Shown here: positions 31,001-42,005 of the stretch, piece after piece
Position numbering within the stretch: the first letter of the stretch is position 1
How the letters are laid out: every line of letters starts with the position of its first letter
Source: Ligustrum vulgare
Lineage: Eukaryota; Streptophyta; Magnoliopsida; Lamiales; Oleaceae
Length of the DNA: 64,000 bases
Assembly (NCBI GenBank): GCA_963555705.1
Contig: OY743184.1
Coordinates: 25,320,639-25,384,638, forward strand
Direction of reading: 5' to 3'
Position numbers and translations under genes: made by a program
The notes under the pieces: generated by a model
What the model was told of the DNA's origin: nothing
The model's input: only the letters and a program-made list of their open reading frames with translations
Databases searched by the model: none

Positions 31001-31205
31001 GAGGTGAGGTGAGTGTGAAAAAATAGAAAAAAATCATTTTTGGGTGGGGTGGGTTGTGGTGGGGTGAGATGGGGTTGGTGGGATAGGGTGTGGAAATATA
31101 GAAGAAAAATCATATTTGGGGTGGGTAGAGGTGTAGAAAATTAGAAGAAGAAAAATTAATTTTGGATGGGGTGAGGTGGGGTGGCGGGGCAAAGGCGGGT
31201 GAGGG
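28080..31205. repeat. About 3-kb imperfect foldback: C-rich arm, TCAC/GTGA core, G-rich arm
   Basis: Left arm (28080-29080): about nine units of AAAAATGATTTTTTCTTC plus a CCACCCCACCC run. Right arm (30440-31205): about ten units of the complement, GAAGAAAAATCATTTTT plus GGGTGGGGTGG. Between them are arrays of GGTCACA/AGTCACA (29080-29580) and the complement TGTGACC/TGTGACT (29590-30440), with the change of strand at CACGTG, about 29580-29586. The whole is therefore a large inverted structure of degenerate tandem units. The ORFs on it are Pro/His- or Gly-type composition artefacts. Confidence 0.8.
30516..30624 (+). other. G-quadruplex-prone tracts
   Basis: GGGGTGGGGGTGGGGGTGGG at about 30519 and GGGGTGGGGTGGGGGTGGGG at about 30597: at least four G runs of 3-5 with single-T loops. 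The opposite arm is C-rich and could form i-motif type structures. Confidence 0.75.
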
Positions 31206-32050
31206 AGGTTGTGACGTCAAAATTTGAGTTTTTAATTTAATATTATATTAGTTTTAATATAATATATAATAGATAATTATGTTTGTCTTATATATATTAT
31301 TATATTTATTTTTAATTATTAAACATATAATTAAATGAATTAGCACTTGAAATTTTAAAAGAAAATTTCCCTCACATGATTTTTGAATTGCATCTTTTAA
31401 ATACAAGGTTCTATGTAATTTTTCCAATTGTTTTTTTGGGAAACTTTTTCTCCAATCTACTGCAAAAAAATTACTAAACTGAAGTTTACCACTTAATAAA
31501 AAAAATTTAAATATACGATCTTCTTCACTCCCAAGCGGCGTCGGCACTATGGATGATCCCCGAACGGAACATCTGCTGCATCCACCTGTTGCATCTCCAC
31601 CTTCCACCACCTGCTGCGTCTCCGAACCCAGCATCGGCCACCACCGAAGCACTTTGCACCACCCCCACCGCTAGAAGGTTGAAGACGGCGACGATGTGGT
31701 GTTGAGAATGCGGTTCAACTTCTTCTACTTCAAATCTCTCTGGCTTGCGTGCGTTGCTTCTTCCTGTATTCCTCTTCCTCGACTGCACCAGCGTCGCCTC
31801 TGCGGTGTTGGTGGTGGTGGTTTTAAATATTGTTATCAGTGATAAGGTGGCTTTAGAGTGATGGCAGCGGGTTGCGGTGTTGGTGGTGTGCAGTGTAGGT
31901 AGTGGTGGTCTTGATCAATGGAGGTGATGGTGATGGTGTTGTGAAGGCGACAATGATGGTGGTGTTGAGAAGGTGGTTGTCAAGGTGGCGGTCAAGGTGG
32001 CTGTGGTGGTGGTCGGTGGTTGTGGGCTATAAATTCTCAATATTGCACAA
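31206..32050. other. No gene recognised; GGTGGTGG-rich repeat body
   Basis: Contains frames of 132 and 87 codons on the minus strand without domains, and a GGTGGTGG-rich stretch (31800-32020) similar in style to 27400-27560 and 36690-37040. Confidence 0.4.
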
Positions 32051-32084
32051 AAATTGTTTGATTTTATATCTGAATCAAAGTATC

Positions 32085-32255
32085 ATAAAAAAAAATGTAA
32101 TGTTTCAAGTTGTGATACTATAATTTCGCCCAAAGTATCATAAATATTTGATAAAGTTTCAGGTTATGATACCAAAAATTTGAAGTATCATGTGTGATAC
32201 TTTAAAAGTATCATAAGACTATTTTAAAGTATCATAATATGATACTTAGACAAAA
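32085..32255. repeat. Second GTATCAT/ATGATAC dyad array
   Basis: Several AAGTATCATAA and TGATACT copies in opposite orientations. The block follows a TTGTTTGATTTTAT phrase exactly as at 27637, so this and 27.6 kb are two copies of one dispersed repeat in the same orientation. Confidence 0.7.
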
Positions 32256-32359
32256 CAGTATTTTTCCCAAAGAAAAAATAATAAAATATTTTTCAGTAAT
32301 TATTTAAAATGAAGTAAGTTTTAATTATGTTACTAAAAGTTGAGTATTTTTGCAAACGT

Positions 32360-33400
32360 CCCCTTTCTTTTTTTATACAGCACCTGGTCCTATAAAGCAT
32401 TGGCTTCGGCCCAGTACAGGTCAATGGTGGATCCTCCCCAAAGAAGAGTTTTTTTGATTGGGTATCGTCTCGTTCTTACGATGAGTAGGGAGATGTACGT
32501 ATGATGAGAAGGCTTGGGAAAACTTGGACAAAAGAATAAGAAAATACCTCTTGGGCTAACTAGCTAAGGTATTATTTAGTGTTGCAAAACCAGAAATCTT
32601 CTAAAGAAGTGTTAAAGCCACCGCAGAAAAATGAATAGTAACTTTCGTATTGATTCTTTTAGTATGTGTTTGATATTGTTTAAAAAAAAATTTTTTTTTT
32701 TTTTTTTAATGGACCGTGATTTTTAAAAAAATTGATGGTTGAGATTTAGTTGAAAAGTCAAAAGTTGTGTACTTGACTTTTAATGAATTGTTGAGATTGA
32801 ATACTATTAAAAAAAAAAAATTAATGTAGAAGGAAAAAATGAATAATAACTTTCATATTGATTCTTTTAATGTAGAAGGATATATAAACACAATTATACT
32901 TTTTTTACATTTTTCGTTCAACTAAAAAGTGACACGGTGTCACTTTTTTTTTATTTAAATGTCACTTTTTCAATTTTCACATTATCCATCATTAACTAAC
33001 AAATTATACAAGTTCACAACACATAGATACGTTACACAAACAAAATGTCACTTCTTATCACTTTTTTTCTTTTAACTCGCCTTCTCTTTGAATTAAAAAG
33101 TGACATTCATGCAATGTTTTAATATATTGTAACTTTTCCAAGACTACAATAAACAACAATATATTTAATTGACAGCCAATCAATCAAATAATATATTTAA
33201 GCATGCAAGATTAATCAAGAATGCAAGAATTTCGTAAGCTACTAGTTCTTGAATTGAAATAAATAAATAACAAGTTTTATTTTCATCTAATACATAAAGG
33301 GATTTAGTCTACACACATAATTGATGAATAATCAATAAAAGAATTGATAAACATCACCGGATTGAATGCACAAAAAAATTGGAATTCTGCTACGTTTGAA
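32360..33400. other. Intergenic; contains a perfect GTGACAC palindrome
   Basis: No gene. AAAAGTGACAC-GGTGTCACTTTT at 32924-32950 is a near-perfect dyad, with related AATGTCACTTTTTCAATTTT phrases repeated at 32958 and 34815. Confidence 0.5.
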
Positions 33401-33404
33401 CTAA

Positions 33405-33922
33405 GGTTGTATTTGATAGCGATGGTGGAATTGGGTGGAAGGAAAATGAATTTCAAGAAATTGAATTCCTAGGAATTCGAAGTTTAATATGTTTGATTGG
33501 TTTAATTTTCTAAGTTGAAAACGTGGGGAATTTTCCAGCTTTTATTGTTTGATTGACATTATTTTTCATGAAAAATAAAGTAAAATTTAGCTATTTTAAT
33601 AAAAAAAAAATTACTTTTTAAAAAATTTTTTAAACACATTTGTACTTGATAATAATAATAATGTTAATTTTTGAAAAAAATAAATCAATTAACATAACAA
33701 CAATGATCAAAAGTGAAGAAAATGGTACAAGATTTTATCAGGAAAATAAAACTTCCTACCGCAGGGGAAAATGATTTCCTTAAAAAGAAGGAAAAGTCGC
33801 CCGTGAACTAAAAATGTGGAAATCGAATTACCTGAAAAATGTTGCAAATCAAATACCCAAAATTGGAGAAAGTGGAAAAATCAATTCTTTTCCATGAAAA
33901 ATGTTGCAAATCAAATGAAGCC
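33405..33922. mobile_element. MITE, about 518 bp (Tourist-like)
   Basis: Inverted ends GGTTGTATTTGATAGC and (reverse complement of right end) GGCTTCATTTGATTTG, with TAA on the left and TTA on the right. Internal GAATTC/GGAAAA-rich symmetric phrases. The duplication is not identical, so confidence is moderate. Confidence 0.6.
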
Positions 33923-33924
33923 TT

Positions 33925-35640
33925 AGCCGATTAATCGTCTTTCTCCCAATTTTATTTTAGCAGAGTCTTCTAACGTTTTTATTTCCTCCAGTCGTGCCCC
34001 TCTCTTCAGTTTAAGCAGCCGACCTCCTCCTTGTTTCAAAAGAAGATTCTACCTTCTACATTTTTTTTTTTTTTTTTATATCATAATCAGCAGACTCTCC
34101 CTTTTGTATAAGAAGCCTGCTCTCCACTTCTATTTTTGGTTCGCCCTATCCGTCCACACCTAATTCCACCAACTTGCCCTTTTTATATATTATTATAGAT
34201 GAATGATAAAAATCACAACTCAATCCCCAAAACCAAAGCTGTCGATCCGTGCCCTTGTGCATTCCTAGTCTGCTACTTCAATTAATCCCCCATCGTTCAC
34301 TTGTTTCCTCCTATATGTATGCTCTCCAATCCACCCTTTGTTTAATCCAGCAATAGCGTACTCAATTCACTCCCCTCTAATTCTTTGCCTTTGCATGTAT
34401 ATATATCTTCTCCCATGGTTCATCAGACATCTTTAAGTTCTTAGTAGTGCCCTTTTCAGTCCAATTTTCAATTGGATTTAAATGCCCAAATACAAGCACT
34501 GTATGGTCTTCCTTTAAGACGTCAATTTTCTTAAATAATTCAAGTTGGTCTTTGAGTCTCTTCAATTATGCAATTAAATCATTGACCTTTTTGTTCTTTA
34601 TTTTGTCACTCATCTCGTCTGTGAATTGTTTGCAATTAAATTCTTTTTGTACGATTTTAGTTCATTTTCTCCATTTAATCTTCAATCGCATCCAAAATCG
34701 ATTTTTTTCCTAAAACAAACAAAATCAATACATAATTTAGTAATATTATATCCTAAAATACTTACAATTGTCTAAATTTAAATTCAGGATAAGTACGAAA
34801 AACCTACTTATCAAATGTCACTTTTTCAATTTTTCAATATACATCATTGACTATTGTGACTAAATAAATTACACAAGTTAACAAACTGAGAATCATTAAT
34901 CATCTCATTCATCACATGCACTAAAATATTCCCCAATTTCAAATTTTTACACTATAATACAACTCTATTTATTTATTTATTTTATAGTACACAATGTCAA
35001 AAAAAAGTGATATAATGTCACTTTTATAATTTTTTTCTCTCTAAAAAGTGACACGATGTTATTTTTTTATACTTGAATATCATTTTTTTTCATTTTTTAC
35101 AATATCCATACAACATACAAAAAAAGAAATGTAATCTAGCCTTTGTCAAACATTGTCAAGCATAGGCATCAAGTAAAATGTAAAATCATAAGAGATAACA
35201 TCCACCTTCTGCCCCTTCTCCATCCCTACTTTTCTAATTATCAATTTCTACCCACTTTCACTCAATTGTTGGCTCATAGTAGAAACCACACTTTGTCGAA
35301 GAACATTCGATCCAACCCATCATTTTTTTTTCCAGCATGCACCGCTAAGTGCTATTTCAGGTCGCATTCAAAGAAATTAGAGAATCCACCAAACACCATA
35401 AACTTACATACATTTCAAAGAATATGATAGGGTTGAAAAAGGAAATTAGCCATTGTTGAAGCCAGTGATGAAAGTGGGACTTTATGTAGTTTTGAGGATA
35501 TAAATTTACCAAGCTGGCAATGAAGGTCTGACTTTATAGAGTTTTGGGTAAAGTATTAAATATGATATTTATATTTTTACTAGCTTTAAGATTATAATTT
35601 TAATTCTTTATTTTTACAGGGAAACAAGCCAGAACTTTGG
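33925..35640. other. Intergenic; GTGAC-type dyads, no gene
   Basis: 34995-35065 again carries AAAAAGTGA...TCACTTTT dyads. Short ORFs at 34377-34565 (minus) and 35143-35427 have no domain. Confidence 0.4.
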
Positions 35641-35984
35641 ATACCATGCTAAAAATCCCAATTTAAAGAGAGCCCAAGTGGAAAGATCAGTGGGTGAAAC
35701 AGAAAATCCAAGTAGAAGTGAGTTAAGAATGCCCAAATCTAATAGAAATCCCGGAATCGAAAAAATCATCAATATCGTGAAGACTCACCTTAACCGTGTT
35801 GATTTTGGACTCCTTGAGTTGGAACACTTGACAGTGAAGCTGAATTTAGGTGCGGGAAGAACAACCCAACACCTCAGGTTATGACCTTGAACGCCGGAGA
35901 AGAGGAGGAGGAGAGGTCATAGTTGGGGACGGGAGGTTTAGAACGTATTTAGTATGGTGTTTAAGTATTTTAGTTAGTTTTAGG

Positions 35985-36018
<34 letters not shown>

Positions 36019-36415
36019 AAGTCTCTAATTTTTTTGAGTATTTAGTGTAATTTCCCCCCTTTTTTTACTGTTTATCGCATTAAAGGGTTGGGCTTCAACC
36101 CAGTACGACCCTATCATGGATCCAACCAAGTGTTGCTCCACTACACTCAATATATAATATTTAATCAATTTTGAAAATCTCTACATTAAAAAATGAGGAA
36201 ATTACCTCAAACCCTACATTTCAACTACATAATTCAAAAATAAGATATAATACTATTTTATTCAAAATTCAGGTGTTAATTCAAGGTTTAATATTCTAAA
36301 TAATTATATTATTATATTAAAATAAACTAATTTAACCTACCATACTCATCCTACCCACTTCAAACCCTAATTCCACTCATTTAACTCTCTCTCCCCCGCT
36401 CCCTCCCTCCCGTTC
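35640..36415. other. No gene recognised; ATT microsatellite
   Basis: A (TTA)n tract lies at about 35988-36017. Two short overlapping ORFs (35678-36050) have no recognisable motif. Confidence 0.4.
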
Positions 36416-37040
36416 CCCCCCCCCCCCCAAGATCAGCAATGGTGCCACCACACGTAAAGCGCTTCGAGCATCAACCAATCAATCTCTACGTAGCATGGAT
36501 CATAACAACTAGAAACACCTGGCTATGCTGCGTGACCGATCAAATAGTCGATGATGCGTGGTACTACAATTCACGAAGCTGCGAAATCATCGATCCCTGC
36601 GCAGCGGATGACATCGTCGAAAGTGTGGTGCTGCGGGATTGCATGAACTTTGATCTCATCTCTCTTTCTCTTTTGTGTGTGGGGGTGTGGTGTCGGTGGA
36701 GATGGCGTTGGCGTTGGTACTGTGCGGTGTTCAACTGTGTTGTGAGGTGTCTAGTGGTTGTGGATCTCTGGCGGTTATTTATTTTCATGTCTAGTGGTTG
36801 TGGATCTGTGGCGGTTATTTATTTTCGATTGCAGTGGTGAATATTGGGTGGTGGTGATGGTTATGTGGTGGTTGTGGGTAGTGATGGAAAGGATGATGTT
36901 GTCTGGTGCTATGTGGTGTAGTTTCTGTTTTTTTCTTTGGTTGGGGACAGCGTTGGGAGGTGGTGGTGGTGGCGGGACGACGGCAACGTTAGGAGGCTGG
37001 TGTTGATGGAGGTTCCGGTGGCAGCGTTGAGAAGGTGGTG
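36416..37040. other. GGTGGTGG-rich repeat body with a poly-C edge
   Basis: C13 tract at about 36416-36428, then a 133-codon ORF (36439-36840) without a known domain, a 53-bp direct duplication (CTAGTGGTTGTGGATCTCTGG-type, at about 36750 and 36791) and GGTGGTGGTGG runs. Confidence 0.45.
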
Positions 37041-37054
37041 GTGAGTTTGTGCCC

Positions 37055-37325
37055 GCATGTATGTTGTGACCTAATAAATGTTGATCGTGTCGTAATAATT
37101 TGATAATTGTGACTTAAAATATTTGCCCTAATAATCGAATAATTATGACTTAAAATATTCGTGACCCAATAATTTGATAAGTCACGACTTAGAAATAACT
37201 CGTGATCGATTAATTTAAAACTTGTGACCTTGAAATTGTTCGAAGTAAAAAAAATTGTTATTGTGACATAAAAAGATTTGCATTTTGTGACCTAAAATTA
37301 TATTGTATTGTGACCTCAACATATA
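37055..37325. repeat. GTGAC array
   Basis: Degenerate units such as TTGTGACCTAATAATTGATAA and TTATGACTTAAAATATTCG, about nine times. They resemble the GTGAC core of the 28-31 kb foldback. Confidence 0.65.
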
Positions 37326-37887
37326 TAATTAATAAAATATTTTTAATTATTTAACTTTATTAATTAAATATAATTACAACTTGATTTTTGAATTTTTTAA
37401 CTTATATCTTAAAATTGAAATTGTGTATGATAAACACCTTATATAAGTATTTTTCCTTTAAAAAATGTCATTTCGTGATAAAGGATTCCAGGCCCACAAA
37501 CTTATCCCTTTTTGGTTGCAAAATTTACTTATCTCTACTTGTAAGAAGATGAAAAACCAGAAAAGGAATTGACAAATTAAAAAAGTAAAGACAAAAGACT
37601 AAAGATGGAATGGATAAATATGTGGAGCTTAAAGAGAAGAAATTAATCAAGTTACCCGAAATCGGCCGACGACACTGGAGGAATTGGAGTCTTTGGATTT
37701 TGAATTTTGGGAGATAAAGGATAAAGAAACCGGTAGGAAGTAAAAAAAATGGTCTGAAATTGGAAGCCCTAACTAAAACATGATAAAAAAAATATATATA
37801 AATAAAAAAAATAGACTTTTGCTTGTATACTGCGTAAACCTCTTTATATTCATTTCCTTATTGGGGTGATTCTATGATTATTTTAAA

Positions 37888-37915
37888 CTGGGGCATCACT
37901 CGTGCGTTGCACGAA
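37888..37915 (-). mobile_element. Helitron-type 3' terminus (degenerate)
   Basis: On the minus strand a hairpin TTCGTGCAACGCACGAG is followed by ATGCCCCAG and T. The final tetranucleotide is CCAG rather than CTRR, so this is a weaker case than 24405. Confidence 0.4.
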
Positions 37916-38783
37916 TTTGATCATTTCTAATGTAATTATTTAAATCGATGAATAATATTTGTTACATTTGTATATATATACACTAATTTTAGTAACGAAA
38001 CTGTTAATAATAAACATGTTGTATTACAATACCGTGAAATTTGTCGACGAATCAATATATGCTATCAAACTAGGTTCACGCTCTAGATATCGTTTGTATG
38101 TATAACATTATATTCAATATTTTTCTGAACTGCGCTTGAAGTTAACTGGCTCGAACTAAACTTTGCTTCTATATGATCGTTGTGTTAGTTAACATTTTGT
38201 TAACTTGACAAATATAAAAATAAAAAATTGAACAAAAATGAAAATTTAATACATATAATTTTATATATATATATATATAAAGATGAAGATGAAGGCACCA
38301 TTTAATTTCTCAATAACAATACTTTTTTTTTTAGAATAGCATTAATTTTAAATTAAAATAATACGGCCTATCAATTCTTGGAGTAATGCTCACTTGTAAA
38401 TGATTGCTGTCAAATTAAGAATTCCCTATCATTATCTACTAGCACAGTGGTGTTCCATCAAGCAATCGATACACCTCTCTCTCTCGATTTTCTATTCAAG
38501 AGAGGGACATTGACGCTCACTGCAAGTTGAGGGAATATAGAGTAAGCAATAGGAAATGGTGCATGCATCCTTGAATAAATGAGGTCAAAAGCGAGGCATT
38601 CGACATTAATTATCTAGGCTTAATTATCTCGTTAACATAGGCAGAGGGGAGTTGACGGCTAAATACAATTGAAGGAATTAGTGGTGCAGCTTTTGATATA
38701 TACACAGGGTTGCATGGCTGGGAGACAAGAAGTGATTCAAGTGAAGTTGGCTGTGCAAATTGGAGGCTGGTGGTGCTAAAAAG
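37916..38783. other. No gene recognised
   Basis: AT-rich, with a (TA)n tract at about 38262-38279. Confidence 0.4.
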
Positions 38784-38786
38784 TAA

Positions 38787-39793
38787 GATCATTCTCTTTG
38801 CTGTTTTTAGTCCGTTTTGAGTTTTCGATTTTTGGAAATATCGAAAATGCGCTCACTTTGCCCATTTTCAGAAATGCGGTTTTCAAAACACCAAAAAAAA
38901 AATATTCAAAGGAAACTCAAAACGAGTTTATTGCGTTTTGGATATTTTGTGTTAAAAAATCCAAAATACTAGTTTTGGACCAAAACACATGTTTTGAATT
39001 TTTTTTTTTAATGTGAGACACTACCTTCACTTGAAATTCTTATATTATTTTATTTTGCCATAATATATAGATCCATGTTAAGATTTTTTTTTTTTTGTAA
39101 ATTTTTTTTTTATATATTTTTTTTTGTAAATTTGAGACACTTCCTTCACTTAAAGTTCTTATATTATTTTGTCATTATATATAGATCCATGTTAAGATTT
39201 TTTTTGAGGCATTTCTTTCACTTGAAATTCTTATGTTATTTTGCCATTATTATATATAGATTCATATTGAGATTTTATTTATTTATTTATTTATATATAT
39301 ATTTTTTTGTAAATGTGAGACACTTCCTTCACTTGAAATTCTTATGTTATTTTTTCATTATATATAAATCCATGTTAACATTTTTTTTTTTAGGTAAATG
39401 TGAGACACTTCCTTCACTTGAAGTTCTTATGTTATTTTACCATTATATATAGATCCATGTTAAGATTTTGTTGGTATGGGGTTGAATTTTTGTTTAGCTG
39501 AAACAATATTAATGATGAATTTATTGATATGGAGAACTAACTGATTTATTGACATTAAAATTAATGTAATTCGAAAAATCAATTATTTTTTACATATAAA
39601 ATATCACAAAAATAAATATATTAGAAAATTACAAAGTAAACGCATTTTTCAGTTTTCTATTTTTGAAAATAGTTTTTCAAAATCACAAAGAGAACATGTT
39701 TTCAGCAATCCCAAAACAAACAACCAAAATCCAAAATTCAAAACAAAATCCAAAACTCAAAATTTAAAATCGAAACACAAAGAGAACGGGCCC
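38787..39793. mobile_element. Harbinger-like element with internal tandem repeats (copy 3, diverged)
   Basis: Left end GATCATTCTCTTTGCTG, right end (reverse complement) GGGCCCGTTCTCTTTG, flanked by TAA (38784-38786 and 39794-39796). Subterminal AAAACG/TTTTGA-rich sequence is like the elements at 8127 and 10553, and it again carries an internal minisatellite, but of unrelated sequence. Confidence 0.7.
39008..39470. repeat. Five-copy tandem repeat, about 75-105 bp unit
   Basis: Each unit has GAGACACTTCCTTCACTTGA, then TTCTTATGTTATTTTGCCAT, then ATAGATCCATGTTAAGATT and a T run. Start points are about 39013, 39131, 39206, 39316 and 39399. The T runs vary. Confidence 0.88.
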
Positions 39794-39796
39794 TAA

Positions 39797-40645
39797 GGAC
39801 TTGGCTGGACTGATTTCGGTGGGACGAGATTATTGGACTTCAACTTTTCAAACTCCGGGTTTTGTTTATATTATTTATTGTTTTTTCTTTCAAAAACATG
39901 AGTAGCTAAATTTTATATCGGGATTGACAATGTAGATTTAATGTTTTTAGTTTAAATTTCAATTCTCAAGTTGGTGCTTTATTTTCATGTATTGATTTTA
40001 TTATTGTTGTTAATGTTTGAGTTGCTTGATCACCAATTCATGATTTAATGGTTGTTTTCATAATTCGAGAGGTGAGTTAACAATTAGATCACGTAATAAA
40101 ATTCGGCAATTTCAACGAAAATATAGAGATATGAATTTGTGGTTGTTTTTGATCACTTATGAATTCCTAGAAAATTTAATACATTTAGCTAAGGAGAACT
40201 CTGACTCACTATAAAGATACATGGTTGACTTATTTAAATATGCCTAATTTGAACTCGAGAGAGGTAAATTAAATACAAGTGTGAATTCGACCAAATACAA
40301 TTTTAGAAAACAACTTGAGATGCAAAATTAAGCTAGAACATTACTTTGAAATCGTTAATCTCGATATTCATTTAATTGTTCGAAAATCCACCACTTTGTT
40401 TCTTGCTTTTATTAGTTGCTTTTAGTTAAATTTTATTTTTATTTTAATTGCATTGTTTATTTCATTAAATCTCTATTTTATTGTTATTTTAGATTCTGTT
40501 GTTATTTTATTTTCTTAGTTAATTTTTGTTTTAGTGTAGAAATTTTAGAATCAAAGTAAATTTATAACAAATAAACTAGTTCTCGTGGGATCGACAACTT
40601 GGACTCAAAAGTCCACTTTATTACTTGTTTACGATATCGTGCACT
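39797..40645 (+). mobile_element. LTR-like sequence, 3' portion
   Basis: Ends with TCTCGTGGGATCGACAACTT, then GGACTCAAAAGTCCA and TCGTGCACTTGCGA, closely matching the end of the LTR-like sequence at 58281-60322. The left boundary was not found; the Harbinger-like element may be nested in it. Confidence 0.45.
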
Positions 40646-41185
40646 TGCGATAATCAAACCAACAAATATTAAATATGAAAATGAACCAAAAAGCAAGAAA
40701 ATTGGATTTAGCAGCAAGAAGATTCTTCAAAATTATTTTAACAACTAACCATTTTTCTTTACAAACTATTTCTTCTTAATATATGATCGAGTTTGGAATT
40801 CTTGTATTGGGTGATATTCCAAATAATTTTTAGTATATTTTTTCTTAAAAAATGATTTATTTGTACAATTCTAGCACATTTATTTATATTCAAATATATT
40901 AATCTAATTTTTTTCATTTTAAATGTAACACATTTATTTCGAATACCACATATATTTATATTCAAATATATTAATCCATTTTTTTATTTTCGATGTAACA
41001 CATTTATGTAGAATATATATATTACAACTCTTACTAAATATGTAATAAAAATAAATATTAAGTGTTCGACAAAAATTTATTTAGAATATAGAAAGTCCAT
41101 TTATATGCTGGACGATTAAGCACATCTAATTTGGTACTTTACCTCCAAACATGGCCAACAACTACATATTGACGAATAAGTTCAA
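40646..41185. other. No gene; short direct repeat
   Basis: A phrase TTTATATTCAAATATATTAA is present at about 40881 and 40957, each followed by a TTT...ATGTAACACATTTAT segment. Confidence 0.5.
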
Positions 41186-41654
41186 GAATACAACAAAATG
41201 AGGCTTTTGCAACACTTAAACGGCAACATTCAATAATTAAATATTGCTAAAAGGGGTCAACGGCAACATTTTGTAATTGAATGTTGCCTTTGGTTCATAT
41301 TTTTTAGATTTATCCCCTTTTGCAACGTTCAAAAATTGTTGCCATAAGTTGAAGTTTTTGCAATACTCAAATTAACCTTTTGCAACGTTGTAAAAACTTT
41401 TGGCTTTTGCAACGTTTTTTAAACGTTGCAAAAGCTTGGGCTATTGTAACGTTTGAAAAATGTTGCAATAGCTTAAACTAAGGGGCTTAGTTTCACATTA
41501 TCTAAAGTTGAGTGACTAAATTACAATTAACATAAAACTCAAAAAAATTAAAACCTAATCCCCATCACAAAAATCAATCTCTTCCCCCTCTCTCTCTAAA
41601 CTCCATTGTCTTCTTAACCTTCTGCAGTAAAATAAAGTCTATCAAGCTAGGTAG

Positions 41655-42005
41655 GGAGATGATGATGATTGTCGCTATAGTAGGAGAGTTTATGGTGGTG
41701 GCAACTTTGGTCGAGGTCCGCGTGGAAGCTGGGGAGGACCGGGTCGTGGTGGTATAGGAGGAGGCCTTGGTGGAGGTGGTGGGGCAGGAGGAGGAGGTGG
41801 AGGAGGGGGTGGTTCTGGTCATGGTGGAGGATTTGGAGTAGGTGGTGGTGCAGGAGGAGGCCTTAGGGGAGGAGGTGGTGTTGGGGCTGGTTCTAGTCAT
41901 GGTGGAGGATTTGGGGCTGGGGGAGGGGTTGGTGGTGGTGCAGGAGGAGGCCTTGGGGGAGGTGGTGGTGCAAGAGGAGGCGGTGACGGTATTGGGGGTG
42001 GATAG
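41655..42005 (+). pseudogene. Glycine-rich protein exon captured in the CACTA-like element
   Basis: An open frame of about 116 codons without an ATG follows an AG splice-acceptor-like site (GCTAGGTAG at 41646-41654). It starts GDDDDCRYSRRVYGGGNF and then consists of Gly-rich repeats, including SGHGGGFGVGGGAGGGL and SSHGGGFGAGGGVGGGA, ending DGIGGG and TAG. This is the repetitive domain of plant glycine-rich (cell-wall type) proteins. The first exon, with the signal peptide, would be to the left and is not seen. The reading frame is open despite being inside a transposon. Possible functions are unknown; it may simply be a passenger fragment. Confidence 0.7.

Noticed and set aside
29595..31113. 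Minus-strand ORFs in the GTGAC and G-rich arrays
   Set aside because: Composition of degenerate tandem repeats, for example repeating GHTRSQF-like peptides; same explanation as the other arm.
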